In this document: positions 45,412 to 56,300 of the stretch, one piece after another
Layout of the letters: each line of letters begins with the position of its first letter
Numbering within the stretch: the stretch's first letter is position 1
Assembly (NCBI RefSeq): GCF_005145005.1
Contig: NZ_CP039712.1
Location: 1,656,501 to 1,720,500, forward strand
DNA: 64,000 bases
Reading direction: 5' to 3'
Source of the DNA: Vagococcus zengguangii
Lineage (GTDB): Bacteria; Bacillota; Bacilli; Lactobacillales; Vagococcaceae
The notes under the pieces: model-generated
Databases searched by the model: none
The model's input: only the letters and a program-made list of their open reading frames with translations
What the model was told of the DNA's origin: nothing
Program-made: the position numbers and the translations under genes

Positions 45412-47664
45412 CTACAACGATTTTCTCAAATAATCTGCTGTAATGCTTTGTGATTGTTCGACCATCTCATGAGGCCTACCACAGAAAACCACTTGACCAC
45501 CGGCTGTTCCACCGTCTGGACCGATATCAATGAGATAGTCAGCGTTTTTTATCACGTCCATATTATGTTCAATCACAATCACGGAATTACCACGGTCAAC
45601 AAATTTATTCAACAAGTCCATAATCGCCAACACATCCGATGCGTGTAGTCCCGTTGTTGGTTCATCGAGTACATAAATATTTCCTACACCTAGATGTAAG
45701 TATTTAGCCAACTTCATTCGTTGACGTTCCCCGCCAGACAATGTCGATAATGGCTGACCTAATGACAAGTAGGACAAACCAACTTCCACCATCGCTTCTA
45801 ACCACTTGCGAATCTTAGGTTTCTCAGCAAAAAAGGCCACGCCTTCTTCTGCTGTTAATTCTAGAATTTCGACAATATTTTTTCCTTGAAAAGTATGTGC
45901 TAAGGATTCCGCGTTAAAACGACAGCCTTCACAGTCTTCACAAACCGTAATGACTGGATCCATGAAGACCAGCTCCGTGACAATAACTCCTTTCCCCTTA
46001 CACGTTGGACAGGCACCTTTACTATTAAATGAAAACAAAGAAGCCGAAACGTTATTTTCATCAGCTAAACATTTACGAATCGCATCGAATACACCTAAAA
46101 ACGTGATCGGCATCGAACGACCGCGCGCATTAATTGGCGACTGATCAACCATGATGACACGCTCCTCGTATTGTTTAGCAAACACATCGCGAATTAGCGA
46201 ACTTTTTCCCGAACCAGCTACGCCTGTGACCACCGTCAAAATATTTAGCGGGATATCGACCGAAACATTTTTTAAATTATGAAGCGTTGCACCACGAACT
46301 GGTAAAAATGCATGCGGTACACGCGGATGAGATTTAAGTGGCATCTTGGCTTTCATTGCTTTACCGGTTAAAGTATCTGTTTCAAGCAAAGTCTCATAGC
46401 TACCTTGATACAAAATCTCCCCTCCATTACGCCCCGCAAGCGGACCGACATCAATCACTTCATCGGCAAGCGCAATGACATCCTGGTCATGTTCCACCAC
46501 AAGTACCGTGTTCCCCTTATCACGCAAACTACGCAATAATGATGTCATGCGGTGGACATCACGTGGATGCATTCCTGTACTCGGTTCATCAAAAATGTAA
46601 ATCATATCTGTTAACGAACTGCCCATATAGCGTACTAGCTTCAAACGTTGCGCCTCACCACCTGATAATGATGACGACTCTCGATTCAGCGACAAATAAG
46701 GTAAGCCAATCTCAATCATTCGTGTCAATGACGTAGCCAGATTATCAACGATCGATTGACTACGTGAATCATCAATGGTCGCAAGGACATTTCGTAATTC
46801 AGTAAATTCCATTTCGCATAACTCATCAATACCATAACCAGCCACCTTAGACCCCAACGCCTGTGGATTCAATCGCTTGCCTTGACACGCCTTACAACTT
46901 TCCTCATGGATTAAACTTGTTAGTCGTTTCATTGACGCCTCACCCATCTCCGAACTATCACGTTTCAAAAGCAAACGACTCATCATGTTTTGCACGCCTT
47001 CAACCTTCTTCGCTACTTGCTTACCACCTGGTACTTCCGACCCGTAAAGCAATAAATGACGCTCACGTTCACTGTAGTCGTGCCACTTCTTATCAAGATC
47101 GAACAATCCACTACCGGTATAAACTTTCCAGTACCATTTCCCCACTGAAAAAGCTGGCAACGACACCATACCTTCATTCCAACTCTTATCGGCATCAATC
47201 ATCGGCAAGACATCTACCTTCATAACTTTTCCTAGTCCAAAACATTCTGGACACATACCATTTGGATCGTTGAATGAAAAATAAGAAGCTGTTCCAACGT
47301 ATGGTTCTCCAATACGTGAATAAAGCAAACGCAAAGCTGAATACATATCACTAATCGTCCCGACCGTCGAACGCGCATTGCCACCTAAGCGCGTCTGATC
47401 AATAATAACTGACGCCGATAAATTCTCAATTTGCTCAACATGTGGTTTTTCATACTTAGGCAAGCGACCACGAACAAACGCTGAATAGGTTTCATTCATC
47501 TGGCGCTGACACTCCGCCGCAATTGTTTCAAAGACAATACTTGATTTGCCTGAGCCTGATACTCCGGTAAATACGACAATCTTACGTTTTGGAATTTCAA
47601 GCGAGATATTTTTTAAGTTATTTTGTTTCAATCCTTTAATGATAATCTTATCCTGAACTGACAT
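45412..47664 (-). CDS. UvrA-like ABC ATPase (class II, drug-resistance type)
   Basis: The 750-residue protein has two ABC domains with Walker A GVSGSGKSS and GVAGSGKSS. It has zinc-finger Cys clusters (CPECFGLGKV; CPTCKGKGV), signatures SLSGGEAQR and TLSGGERQR, and Walker B DEPSTGMH and DEPTTGLH. It is about 200 residues shorter than the repair protein UvrA, lacking most of the UvrB-binding region. This matches the second class of UvrA proteins tied to DNA-binding antibiotics. The housekeeping uvrA would lie elsewhere. The start ATG follows GAGGAG. It stands next to the peptide-resistance module. Confidence 0.88.
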   Translation of the reverse strand: MSVQDKIIIKGLKQNNLKNISLEIPKRKIVVFTGVSGSGKSSIVFETIAAECQRQMNETYSAFVRGRLPKYEKPHVEQIENLSASVIIDQTRLGGNARSTVGTISDMYSALRLLYSRIGEPYVGTASYFSFNDPNGMCPECFGLGKVMKVDVLPMIDADKSWNEGMVSLPAFSVGKWYWKVYTGSGLFDLDKKWHDYSERERHLLLYGSEVPGGKQVAKKVEGVQNMMSRLLLKRDSSEMGEASMKRLTSLIHEESCKACQGKRLNPQALGSKVAGYGIDELCEMEFTELRNVLATIDDSRSQSIVDNLATSLTRMIEIGLPYLSLNRESSSLSGGEAQRLKLVRYMGSSLTDMIYIFDEPSTGMHPRDVHRMTSLLRSLRDKGNTVLVVEHDQDVIALADEVIDVGPLAGRNGGEILYQGSYETLLETDTLTGKAMKAKMPLKSHPRVPHAFLPVRGATLHNLKNVSVDIPLNILTVVTGVAGSGKSSLIRDVFAKQYEERVIMVDQSPINARGRSMPITFLGVFDAIRKCLADENNVSASLFSFNSKGACPTCKGKGVIVTELVFMDPVITVCEDCEGCRFNAESLAHTFQGKNIVEILELTAEEGVAFFAEKPKIRKWLEAMVEVGLSYLSLGQPLSTLSGGERQRMKLAKYLHLGVGNIYVLDEPTTGLHASDVLAIMDLLNKFVDRGNSVIVIEHNMDVIKNADYLIDIGPDGGTAGGQVVFCGRPHEMVEQSQSITADYLRKSL

Positions 47665-47929
47665 TAGTTTCTCCTCATCTTTGTTATTGATAAGTTGAGT
47701 ATAGCAGTTAACTTAGACACTGACCATGCACTTTCAGGACAAAATTTGTTAAAAAATAGTTTTCAAAGCAATATTTGAATCGATTTCATAATCGTAGCGC
47801 TTTGAGTTTCAGGAAATTGTATATACAAAAAATAAGAACATGCCCAATTGACATTAGCACTATTTTAAACTTATTCCAAAAAAATTCACGTGTTGGACCA
47901 CCTATCTCAATTAATTATGTAGCACTGGT

Positions 47930-48445
47930 ATCATACGCCACGATTGCTATTTTACTATTGATACTGAACCTACTGGTGATGAAGAACCCATCAAACTAGG
48001 ACAAATTATCCAGTCTGAAAACGAAGTAGAGGAAAAATATTATTTAACAGATCCTCAAAAAATTAAAAAATTTGAATACTTACGAGGACCTAAAAAAATC
48101 GAACGTACTTCTGCTGAAGGATTCACCTATACATTCTCAGAAGGTGGCATGTCTCCCTATGATGATTTAGAATTACCTGGTCGTACTATGTTAACCTCTG
48201 AAGGCTCTGTCAATCGTTCAACCCACTTGTTAAAAATTAATGGACGTTATCGTCTTCTGACACCAATTGAAGCTGACAGACTACAAGATTTCCCTGATGA
48301 TTGGACTAAATACAAAAAAACTCCTACTGGTGAAATAGTAGAAGTTTCTGATCGTATGAGAATGTTCTTTATGGGAAATGCATTAGTTACTGAGATTGTA
48401 AAAAGAATTGGTGATGAATTACAAAAAATAGATATCATATTGTAA
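47930..48445 (+). pseudogene. Truncated second copy of the GATC cytosine methyltransferase gene
   Basis: From GGTATCAT near 47930 to the stop, the sequence follows 35624-36140 closely at DNA level (roughly nine bases in ten). It covers the last 170 codons, including PGRTMLTSEGS and FMGNALVTEIVKRIGDEL. The first 260 codons, with the catalytic motif IV, are absent, so it cannot be active. The sequences before and after the two copies differ. The substitutions show that it came from a related system rather than a recent copy. Confidence 0.88.
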
Positions 48446-48457
48446 CAATCCAATCAT

Positions 48458-48489
48458 AAGTACTCTGAATTCAGAGTGCTTATTTTTTT
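48458..48489 (+). terminator. Terminator after the methyltransferase remnant
   Basis: AAGTACTCTG and CAGAGTGCTT form the stem, followed by ATTTTTTT. Confidence 0.8.
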
Positions 48490-48512
48490 ACAGTACTAAT
48501 GGAGGACTTATG

Positions 48513-48628
48513 TTATATTTTTTTATTTCTTCCTCTATATGTTCTAGAATCTTCAAAAGTTCCATTAAGTAATTCATCAATTGTTGTGCCTATCTCTAAA
48601 AAATTAAAATAATCTAAATTGCAATATT
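48513..48628 (-). pseudogene. 3' end of an unknown gene cut by IS30
   Basis: A minus-strand frame ending at 48513 (IGTTIDELLNGTFEDSRTY, then RGRNKKI and stop) runs without start codon into the IS30 left end. Its composition looks coding, so it is probably the tail of a gene whose front was removed with the insertion. No family is recognised. Confidence 0.4.
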
Positions 48629-49834
48629 AAGTTAGCCACTTAGGTAAAAAAATCTAAATATCAATGTTATTTTAACCAAAACCTCTTTTACTATCAGGTT
48701 TTGGTTTTAATTTTTTCCAATTCTTCTAAAAATAGTATGACTGGTTGTCGATAGTTTAACAACTTACGTGGTAAAAAATTGATACTATCAGTAGCTTGCT
48801 GAATAAATTGTTTTGAATACTTATATATCGGTGTTCCTTTCGGAACAAATCTCCTAAGTAATCCATTATGCCGTTCATTTGTTCCACGTTCCCATGAGGA
48901 ATACGGATGAGCAAAGTAAATATCAGTCGCATGGTTTAAGGTGTCTTGTAATGAGCTAAATTCACTTCCGTTATCAGCGGTGATTGATTTAAACACATGA
49001 GAAAACAAATGACCAAACTGCTTTTCTAGTTGTTTTAACGCATAGCAAACAGACTCTTCAGTATGGTCATCTAAAATAGCGGTCACCATGTAGCGTGTTT
49101 TTCTTTCAACGAGAGTGAGTAAAGCATTGTCATCTTTTGTTTTGGCTCCAAGAACACTATCTATTTCCCAATGACCAAAAGATTGTCTACTATCAATCGA
49201 AGCTGGCCGTAGATCAATTGATTTTCCTAGCTCTTTTTTATGTTGATGGCTTTTCTTTTTCTTCGGTGATAACCTAAGCTTCATTTTAAGATGGTGGTTT
49301 CTTATTGGTAGAATGCCACTATCTATGTAGTTATAAAGTGTTTTAGTGGAGACTGTAGGTTTGTCAAAATCCTCTAAGGATTTAACAAACCCAACAATCG
49401 CATCTGGTGACCAATTAAATTCAATGATTTGTTTACAAGCATAATTAATAAAGTCAAAGGCACTTATTAATTTGGATTTAGCTCCACAACGCTTCCTGTT
49501 TTTTATATAAACGGCTTGTCCTGTATCAGCAAAATAGAGTTGTCTAACTTTTCTATTTTCTTTAATTTGAGTTGTGGTACCACGTTTAAGCTCGTTAGCA
49601 ATCGTTTGGTGATGACGACCTAACCGTTTACCAATTTCTCTATTTGATTTACCATTCTTATGCCAGGATTCAATAAGTTGTCTTTCCTTGAAGGAAAGGT
49701 GTTTATAGGTTGATTTTTTTGTGTTACTCTTAATTTGAGCCATGGTAAAAATTCCTTTCATTGTTGAGTGAGTACTTCAATGATACATGATTTTTTACCA
49801 TGGTGTTTTTTATTTATCTTAGGGTGGCTAACTT
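48629..49834 (-). mobile_element. IS30-family insertion sequence
   Basis: The 1.2-kb element ends in the inverted repeats AAGTTAGCCAC (left) and GTGGCTAACTT (right). It carries one transposase gene and a hairpin terminator (ACCAAAACCT/AGGTTTTGGT) inside the left end. Its right end cuts a metallophosphoesterase gene. No clear target duplication is visible, so flanks may have been rearranged. Confidence 0.85.
48694..49761 (-). CDS. IS30-family transposase
   Basis: The 355-residue transposase has an N-terminal helix-turn-helix (LSFKERQLIESWHKNGKSNR, then EIGKRLGRHHQTIANEL). The DDE core has SFGHWEIDSVLG, ITADNGSEF and HPYSSWERGTNERHNGLLR (the catalytic acidic residues). It is complete and apparently functional. 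Start and stop lie within the inverted repeats. Confidence 0.95.
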   Translation of the reverse strand: MKGIFTMAQIKSNTKKSTYKHLSFKERQLIESWHKNGKSNREIGKRLGRHHQTIANELKRGTTTQIKENRKVRQLYFADTGQAVYIKNRKRCGAKSKLISAFDFINYACKQIIEFNWSPDAIVGFVKSLEDFDKPTVSTKTLYNYIDSGILPIRNHHLKMKLRLSPKKKKSHQHKKELGKSIDLRPASIDSRQSFGHWEIDSVLGAKTKDDNALLTLVERKTRYMVTAILDDHTEESVCYALKQLEKQFGHLFSHVFKSITADNGSEFSSLQDTLNHATDIYFAHPYSSWERGTNERHNGLLRRFVPKGTPIYKYSKQFIQQATDSINFLPRKLLNYRQPVILFLEELEKIKTKT

Positions 49835-50158
49835 GATTCTACAACTAGCCATTTCAGAATAATCTTTTATTGATTCAAATAAGCTAGCATCAAACTCTGG
49901 GTCTTTCAAATAGTGTTCATGATTGCCCTTGATTAAATATTTTTTGCCATTTAATTGTTGTAATATTTTATTCGCTTCCTCACCCGAGCCCCTTACAATG
50001 AAATCGCCTAAAATATAGACATCATCCTTTGGAGTTACTACTTGATTCCAGTTATGAATTAAAGTGTCATTCATTTCTTCGACATTAGCAAACGGTCTCT
50101 CACAAAATCGAATGACATTCTCATGATATAAATGTAAATCAGCGATAAAGTATTTCAT
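49814..50158 (-). pseudogene. Metallophosphoesterase truncated by IS30
   Basis: The frame has the calcineurin-type metal motifs FIADLHLYHENVI, LGDFI and KGNHEHY in order. After KDYSEM, about residue 101, the sequence runs into the IS30 end (KLATLR). The normal length is about 170 residues, so the C-terminal His motif is lost. Its ATG overlaps the stop of the HD-domain remnant by four bases; the two were one operon. Confidence 0.85.
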
Positions 50159-50745
50159 ACTCCCTTGTCCTCTCCTTCAACTTTTTCTAAGTAAAACATC
50201 GCGGATCGATACTTCTCAAAACGCTGTCTATCCCGTTGCATGATTTTTCTATTTTTTATTCGAGAGAGTTCACTATTATGACTAAGCTCTGCGAGTTTCA
50301 CTATTCGAGCCCATTCATTAGTTTTCACTCGTGCTAAATAATCTTGATAAGATTCATATTTGGGTTTGGTCAATACTTTGACAGCCTCGACAATTTCTTG
50401 AGAAAACTTAATTATAAGCTGAGATTCATCAACTTTTGTATCTTCAAGAATATCATGCAGATACGCGACCGCAATAACCGCCTCCTCATGTTGCTGTTCT
50501 TTTACGATGTTCCCCACTGTGATTAAATGACGAAGATAGTTCTCTCCCGCAAGATCTACTTGACCATTGAGCTTCAAAAGTCAACGTTAACGCACGACTT
50601 AACACCGTATCTTTCTTAGCGAGTAAATGTAAGCGATTCTCTGTTTCTAAAACATTTTTAACAGATAGTTTTGTGGTTCAAACCAGATATCATAAGCTAT
50701 CGGTTAGACCATGAGATTGATTGGTTGTAGATTCAGCTCTTTCAT
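50155..50745 (-). pseudogene. HD-domain phosphohydrolase-like gene, decayed
   Basis: The longest frame (50155-50577) encodes 140 residues with the HD motif YLHDILEDT and a GxxxLAG-like start, similar to ppGpp-hydrolase-type HD proteins. Its proper front can be seen upstream: AAGGAG and ATG at 50745, then KELNLQPINLMV before a stop, a further stop, and ALTLTFEAQ in a different frame that would join NGQVDLAG after a two-base gain. So the gene carries at least two stops and a frameshift and is inactive. Confidence 0.75.
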
Positions 50746-50851
50746 GGTACTAACTCCTTATTGATATATTTTTTCATTCTAAATTCGTAATTCGTATAAT
50801 TTTGTTAATAAAATAATTCTCACATAACCTAAACCCAGCATTTTTCACAAT

Positions 50852-51589
50852 TTAATTAAAGGTAAACCCTTGCTCCTTCAAAAACTCTGCCACTTCTGCT
50901 CGTCTTACTTCTCCAAAGAAGTTCGCATTTTTAAACGACCATGATGTTTCTTGCGCATTGGTTGCGCGACCACCATAATATTGGTGGGTGATTTCTTCAT
51001 AAGCTGTTAAGTCCGTTAATTTCTCACGGTCATACGTATTTTCTGAGACTTGATTAGCAATTGGTAATCGTGGTTTGACTTGATTTTTAGCTTTAGGGAT
51101 ACCAACTGTCAAACCAAATAGCGGCACAGTAAATGGTGGTAAATCTAAAATTTCCGCCACTTGTTTCATATCATTACGAATCCCACCAATATAACAAATC
51201 CCCAAGTCCATTGATTCAGCAGCCACTGACATATCCTCAGCTGCAATGGTCGTATCGACGACGGCTACTAACAAACTTTCCATATTTCTAATGCCATCTA
51301 ATGATTTCTGATGTGTTTCTAAAATGGTTGCATGACGGTATAAATCCGCGACAAACACATAAAATGTGCCTGTATTTTTGACATATTCGGCACTGTTGGT
51401 AATGTTGGCCAAGGCTTCTCGTTTTTGTGGATCAGTTATTTCAATAATCGAAAAGGCTTGGACAAAATTCGAAGACGAACCACTCTGAGCCGCTTCTATT
51501 AAGGCTTGTTTCATCTCTTCTGAAAGAGGCGTTGTCTCAAACTCTCTCACTGAGACATGTTCTTTCATTTTTTTAATCACTTCATTCAC
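50852..51589 (-). CDS. NADPH-dependent nitroreductase/flavin oxidoreductase (NfsA/FRP type)
   Basis: The 245-residue FMN enzyme has the nitroreductase start HVSVREFETTPLSEEMKQAL, a Ser-rich FMN loop AAQSGSSSNFVQAF, and the region AAESMDLGICYIGGIRND followed by GLTVGIP. These enzymes reduce flavins, nitro compounds and quinones. The start is GTG at 51589 after GGAAG. It lies 25 bases after the ASCH-domain gene and may be co-transcribed. Confidence 0.9.
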   Translation of the reverse strand: MNEVIKKMKEHVSVREFETTPLSEEMKQALIEAAQSGSSSNFVQAFSIIEITDPQKREALANITNSAEYVKNTGTFYVFVADLYRHATILETHQKSLDGIRNMESLLVAVVDTTIAAEDMSVAAESMDLGICYIGGIRNDMKQVAEILDLPPFTVPLFGLTVGIPKAKNQVKPRLPIANQVSENTYDREKLTDLTAYEEITHQYYGGRATNAQETSWSFKNANFFGEVRRAEVAEFLKEQGFTFN

Positions 51590-51614
51590 TTGCGGACACT
51601 TCCTTCATTTTTTA

Positions 51615-52055
51615 TTATTTCCAAACGACTTGAAACTCTTCGCAGACAACGCCCATCTCTTCCTCATAATCTGCTCCCCAAAAATCCTGATGTACTTCTC
51701 GCCAGTAGGCTAATGAGCGGTCACCTTCGCCTTCTTTATACGCAAATTCTGGTGTGATTTGGTTGAAGGTTATCACACTAACGTTGGTAATTTTCAAAAT
51801 CGCGATGGGTTTTCCTCTGCCATCCAATAATATATCATACGTATTTTCTTTGACTGTTGGGATAGGCTCATTCGCTTTTTGATAAGCATCCAACGCACTG
51901 CTCGTTGCTGTTTTGATACCTTGTAACACTAATTCCCCTAATTCATCCGCCGTCTCTTCTGAATTGCCAAAACGCCATGATTCACCCAATACTGCCTGCT
52001 GATTACCCGTTGCTTCAATAAACTTATTCCAAAACGTTCTTTCAGCTTGATTCAT
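51615..52055 (-). CDS. ASCH-domain protein
   Basis: The 146-residue protein has the ASCH pattern: WRFGNSEETADELGELVL, GIKTATSSAL and YDILLDGRGKPIAILKITNV, and ends in AYWREVHQDFW. ASCH domains resemble PUA RNA-binding folds, and some members act on modified nucleosides. The substrate is unknown. It lies directly upstream of the nitroreductase gene. Confidence 0.88.
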   Translation of the reverse strand: MNQAERTFWNKFIEATGNQQAVLGESWRFGNSEETADELGELVLQGIKTATSSALDAYQKANEPIPTVKENTYDILLDGRGKPIAILKITNVSVITFNQITPEFAYKEGEGDRSLAYWREVHQDFWGADYEEEMGVVCEEFQVVWK

Positions 52056-52265
52056 CTAACAACCCTCCTTATAAAAAACCTCTACACTCATCATACCATT
52101 AATTATTCTAGCTACCTCATTCTTATTATTCAACAAGGTTTAAAAAATGGTTCTTTAAAGAGAGAGTGGTATACTTTAAATATATAAATACGTTTTTTTA
52201 CCATTATTCTTGTCACTAACTCATTAATAAAAAAACAGTTTAATAGCATCTCGAGGAGGAACTTT

Positions 52266-53256
52266 ATGAAAAAATTTGATTTTACCAAAAATATTGAAAA
52301 GTTAGTAGATCCAATAAACGTGGGTTCTATTCATTTTTTACAACAATTTTTAACGATGTTACCAACTAAATATCAGAATAAAATTATTGAAAAAAATGCC
52401 AACAAAACACCTTATATGGGCTTTGTCGTTGAACCCTATAGTTCATTTTTATGTTATAAAGTCCATGATGTAGAAAAAGCCAATGCCTTACTTTCTGATA
52501 ACTTTGAAATGGTTAAAAGTCGTGTAATAAAGGATGAAGAACCTCAGTACTATGCGCTTTTTGGCTCGTTCAATGTACATACCAGTGCTTTTTTGGGGAC
52601 AACGGATGGAGTTTTACTTAGTCGCACGTGATAAGACAACCGGTCTTTTGACATGGGTAATTGTAGATTATGATACGAATACAATCAGCTACGATAAAAA
52701 AGGTGGTTTGATTAGTCCGACTACTGAACGCTCTATTATCACAACTGATTTCGATGGTCATGTTATTGTCGACGTCAAACGAGCAAATGCTACGAATGAA
52801 CTCGTTTATGATTGCAATATTCCAAGTGGTATTTCAACCCAAATGGATGAAGAACTATGGCTATATGGTAACCTTTCGATTGGATACGGCAAGGAACTAT
52901 CGAACAATAGTCCTGACGTTTTTTCATTAAAATTCGATCCAAAAGAAGTCGGAAAAGCTCTAAAAATCCCTAAGGAACACTATCAAATAGATGTTAATAC
53001 CTGGTATCAAGATATGTTACATGCCGAACCAGAGCATGTTTTAGTCTTCCCCTATGCTCAACATATGTTATCTGACTCGCCGGGAAATGCTAGTTTATTA
53101 AAAGATGTCGAAACGATGCTAAAGGCGAAAGATGCGGTAAAATTCGATGATATAGAGGTTTACAATCCGAAAGAAACCACTAACTTGATGAAAAAAAGCA
53201 GTGCTATGATGCTATTAATTATTATAGGACTCATAATTGCCCTAATTATCAAATAA
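52266..53256 (+). pseudogene. Uncharacterised C-terminally anchored protein, split by a one-base shift
   Basis: Two overlapping frames (52266-52631 and 52534-53256) form one gene of about 329 codons. The strong site GAGGAGG precedes the first ATG. The break is at a run of six T (52580-52586 region); five T would join SFNVHTSAF to WGQRMEFYLVARDK. The joined protein has no signal peptide, a mixed alpha/beta body, and one C-terminal transmembrane helix after MKKSSAMMLLIIIGL. I do not recognise the family. A base-calling error or phase variation at the T-run cannot be excluded. Confidence 0.7.
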
Positions 53257-53263
53257 AACAAGT

Positions 53264-53309
53264 AAACACGCTAAGATTAAGGTATAAACGCCTCAATCTT
53301 AGCGTGTTT
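53264..53309. terminator. Bidirectional terminator between converging genes
   Basis: AAACACGCTAAGATT and AATCTTAGCGTGTTT form a perfect 15-base stem with a 16-base loop. It serves the plus-strand gene and the minus-strand activase gene. Confidence 0.85.
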
Positions 53310-53315
53310 AGTTAT

Positions 53316-56300
53316 TCAGACTTCAATATGTTTATTCGCTGTTGCCATCATTAATTTAATACGGTTCAACTGATTAACAATTGACGCGCCAGGGTCATAG
53401 TCAACGGGCGTAATGTTAGCCATTTGATAGCGTGAGCGTAGCTCTTTAATTACGCCTTTACCAACGACATGATTTGGTAGACAGCCGAATGGTTGTAAAC
53501 AGACAATATTATGGACACCTTTGTTCAGTAACTCAATCATTTCACCTGTTAGGAACCAACCTTCACCGGTATGATTACCAATGGATAAAATCTCACTAGC
53601 TGCGTCAGCTAATGCTTCAATTTTGGTTAAACCAGTAAATCTCGCTGATTTTCTCAACGCTTTATCCATTGGTTTTTGACATTGCTCAACTGCTTTAATC
53701 GCAAATTCGGCAATCCATTTACTTTTCAGCGAGCCACCGATATTAGCTTGTCGCCACACGTTATTATAAAGTGAATATAATAAGAAACCTGCGATATCAA
53801 GAACGACCGCTTCAGCCCCTTCATTTTCTAGCACACGGACAATATCGTTATTGGCAACAGGTGAGTATTTCACTAAAATCTCCCCAACAATGCCGACTTT
53901 TGGTTTGACTGTGTTAGTTAGCGGAATCGTATCGAAATCTTCGATAATCGCTTGCATATTTTTTCTGAATTGTTTGTAGGAACCACTACGAATACTCGGC
54001 TCGATTTGCTTTAACCATTTTTGATGTAGCGCATCAACGGAACCTGGTGCGACTTCATATGGGCGCGTGCGATAAACGACGCGTTCAAACAAATCACCAT
54101 ATAAAAAGGCAATCGCTAGACTTTTTAAAATTGGGAGTGTCAATTTGAAACCAGGCTGATGTTCAACTCCTTTATTGCCCATTGAAATTGAGACAACAGG
54201 GACTTGGCCAAAACCAGCATCTTTTAACGCTTTTCTAAGTAGCGGAATGTAGTTGGTTGCCCGACAACCACCACCTGTTTGGGTCATCATAACACTAACA
54301 TTATCTAAGTCATACTGCCCGCTCTGCAAAGCCTTTATTAATTGACCAATTGAAATAATCGCTGGATAACACGAATCATTATTAACATATTTTAGACCAA
54401 CATCGACTGCTTGGCGATCTTCTGACGGTAAACAAACGACATAATAGCCTGCCTCTTGCAAAGCTAAATCGACCAATCCTTTTTGATGAATTGGGCTTAG
54501 CATTGGCAGTAATAGGGTATGCTTCTTACTCATTTCTTTTGTAAAAATAATTTTTTCTTCCGTTTCAAATTGTTTAGTCGGTACGTAATGACGTTTGTCG
54601 CGTTCTTTAACTGACGCTTTGAGTGAACGCAAACGAATACGAATCGCACCTAGATTAGACCCTTCGTCGATTTTTAGTACGGTATATATACGATCATACT
54701 GGGCCATAATTTCTTCAACTTGGTCAGTGGTTACGGCATCAATCCCACATCCAAATGAGTTAAGTTGCACAAGTTCTAAGGCTGGTGTTTTAGCCACTAG
54801 TTTTGCTGCTGCATAGAGACGCGAATGGTAGGTCCACTGATTAACCACACGTAAATCTCCAACATTTTCTAAATGCGAAACAGCATCTTCGGTTAAAACG
54901 TGGAAACCTTCTTGATTGATAATGTTAGCAATCCCGTGATTGATTTCTGGATCGATATGATAAGGTCTGCCAGCTAAGACAATTCCTTTTTGATTGTTGG
55001 CAATTAGCTTTTCTATTACGGCTTCACCTTTTTGCTGAATATCGGCCTTAAACTGGGCCATCTCCTTTAAGCCATGCGCGACTGCGCTAGCCATTTCTTC
55101 TTTAGTAATCCCTAAATCTTTAAACGTCTCACTTAATACGTGAATCACTGACTTGGGATTCGCTAAATTTAAGAACGGACGACGATAATCGACTTTCCCT
55201 TCACGAATTTCATCGACGTTATTTTTAATCACATCAGGATAACTTTGGACAATCGGGCAATTAAAATGATTATCTGCCCCTGCAAATTCTTCTTGCTCAA
55301 AAATAACACCTGGATAAAAAATGAGTGGTACATCTTGATTAATCAAAGCTTGAATATGACCATGTACCAATTAAGCTGGGTAACACACAGTATCGCTTGA
55401 AATGGTTTCAATTCCTAGTTCGTACAATTCTTTATCTGAACGTGGTGATAACACGACTCTAAATCCTAAATCAGTAAAAATCGTATGCCATAAAGGATAA
55501 TTTTCATACATATTTAAGACACGTGGAATCCCAATCACTCCACGGGTTTGTTTTTTATTCGTTAATGAGCGGTACTTAAACAAACGGCGATATTTATAGT
55601 CAACTAAGTTTTCACGTCGATCATCACGGGCAACTTTAATTTTTGCCCCGCGTTCACAACGATTACCTGAAATAAATTGACGGCCATCAGAAAACATCGT
55701 CACTGTTAACATACAGTTATTTTCACACAAACCACAATTTGTATGGGTGTTCTCAGAAGTAAAATCAGCCATCTCCTCTAAACTAATTAGCGAACTCACC
55801 TCATTAGGTTCATAATTTTCTAAGGCAATTAAGGCTGCCCCGTATGCACCCATTAAGCCGGCAATCGACGGACGGACGACTTCTTGACCGGTTGTTAATT
55901 CGAAGGCTCGCAAAACCGCTTCGTTATAAAACGTCCCGCCTTGGCACACTATCTTCTGTCCTAAATCTTCGGGCCGACGAACTTTAATCACTTTGTAAAT
56001 CGCGTTTTTGATAACCGAATAAGACAAACCAGCTGAAATATCACCGACTGTTGCGCCTTCTTTTTGAACTTGTTTGACTTTCGAGTTCATAAAGACCGTA
56101 CAACGCGAGCCTAAATCAACCGGATTACGTGATTGAACTGCCAACTCAGCAAACTCTTCTACGCCATAGTTTAGTGACTTCGCAAATGTTTCGATAAATG
56201 AACCACAGCCTGACGAACAGGCTTCATTCAATTGAATCGATGTCAAAACACCCTCTTTGACTTTCATCGCCTTCATATCTTGACCACCAATATCGAGAAT

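Noticed and set aside
46863-47225. 120-codon open frame on the plus strand inside the UvrA-like gene
   Set aside because: It is an antisense shadow of a clearly coding region with ABC motifs on the other strand.
53316-55370. Separate gene for the second half of the activase with a TTG start
   Set aside because: The TTG directly follows the in-frame TAA, there is no ribosome binding site, and the protein family is normally one chain.
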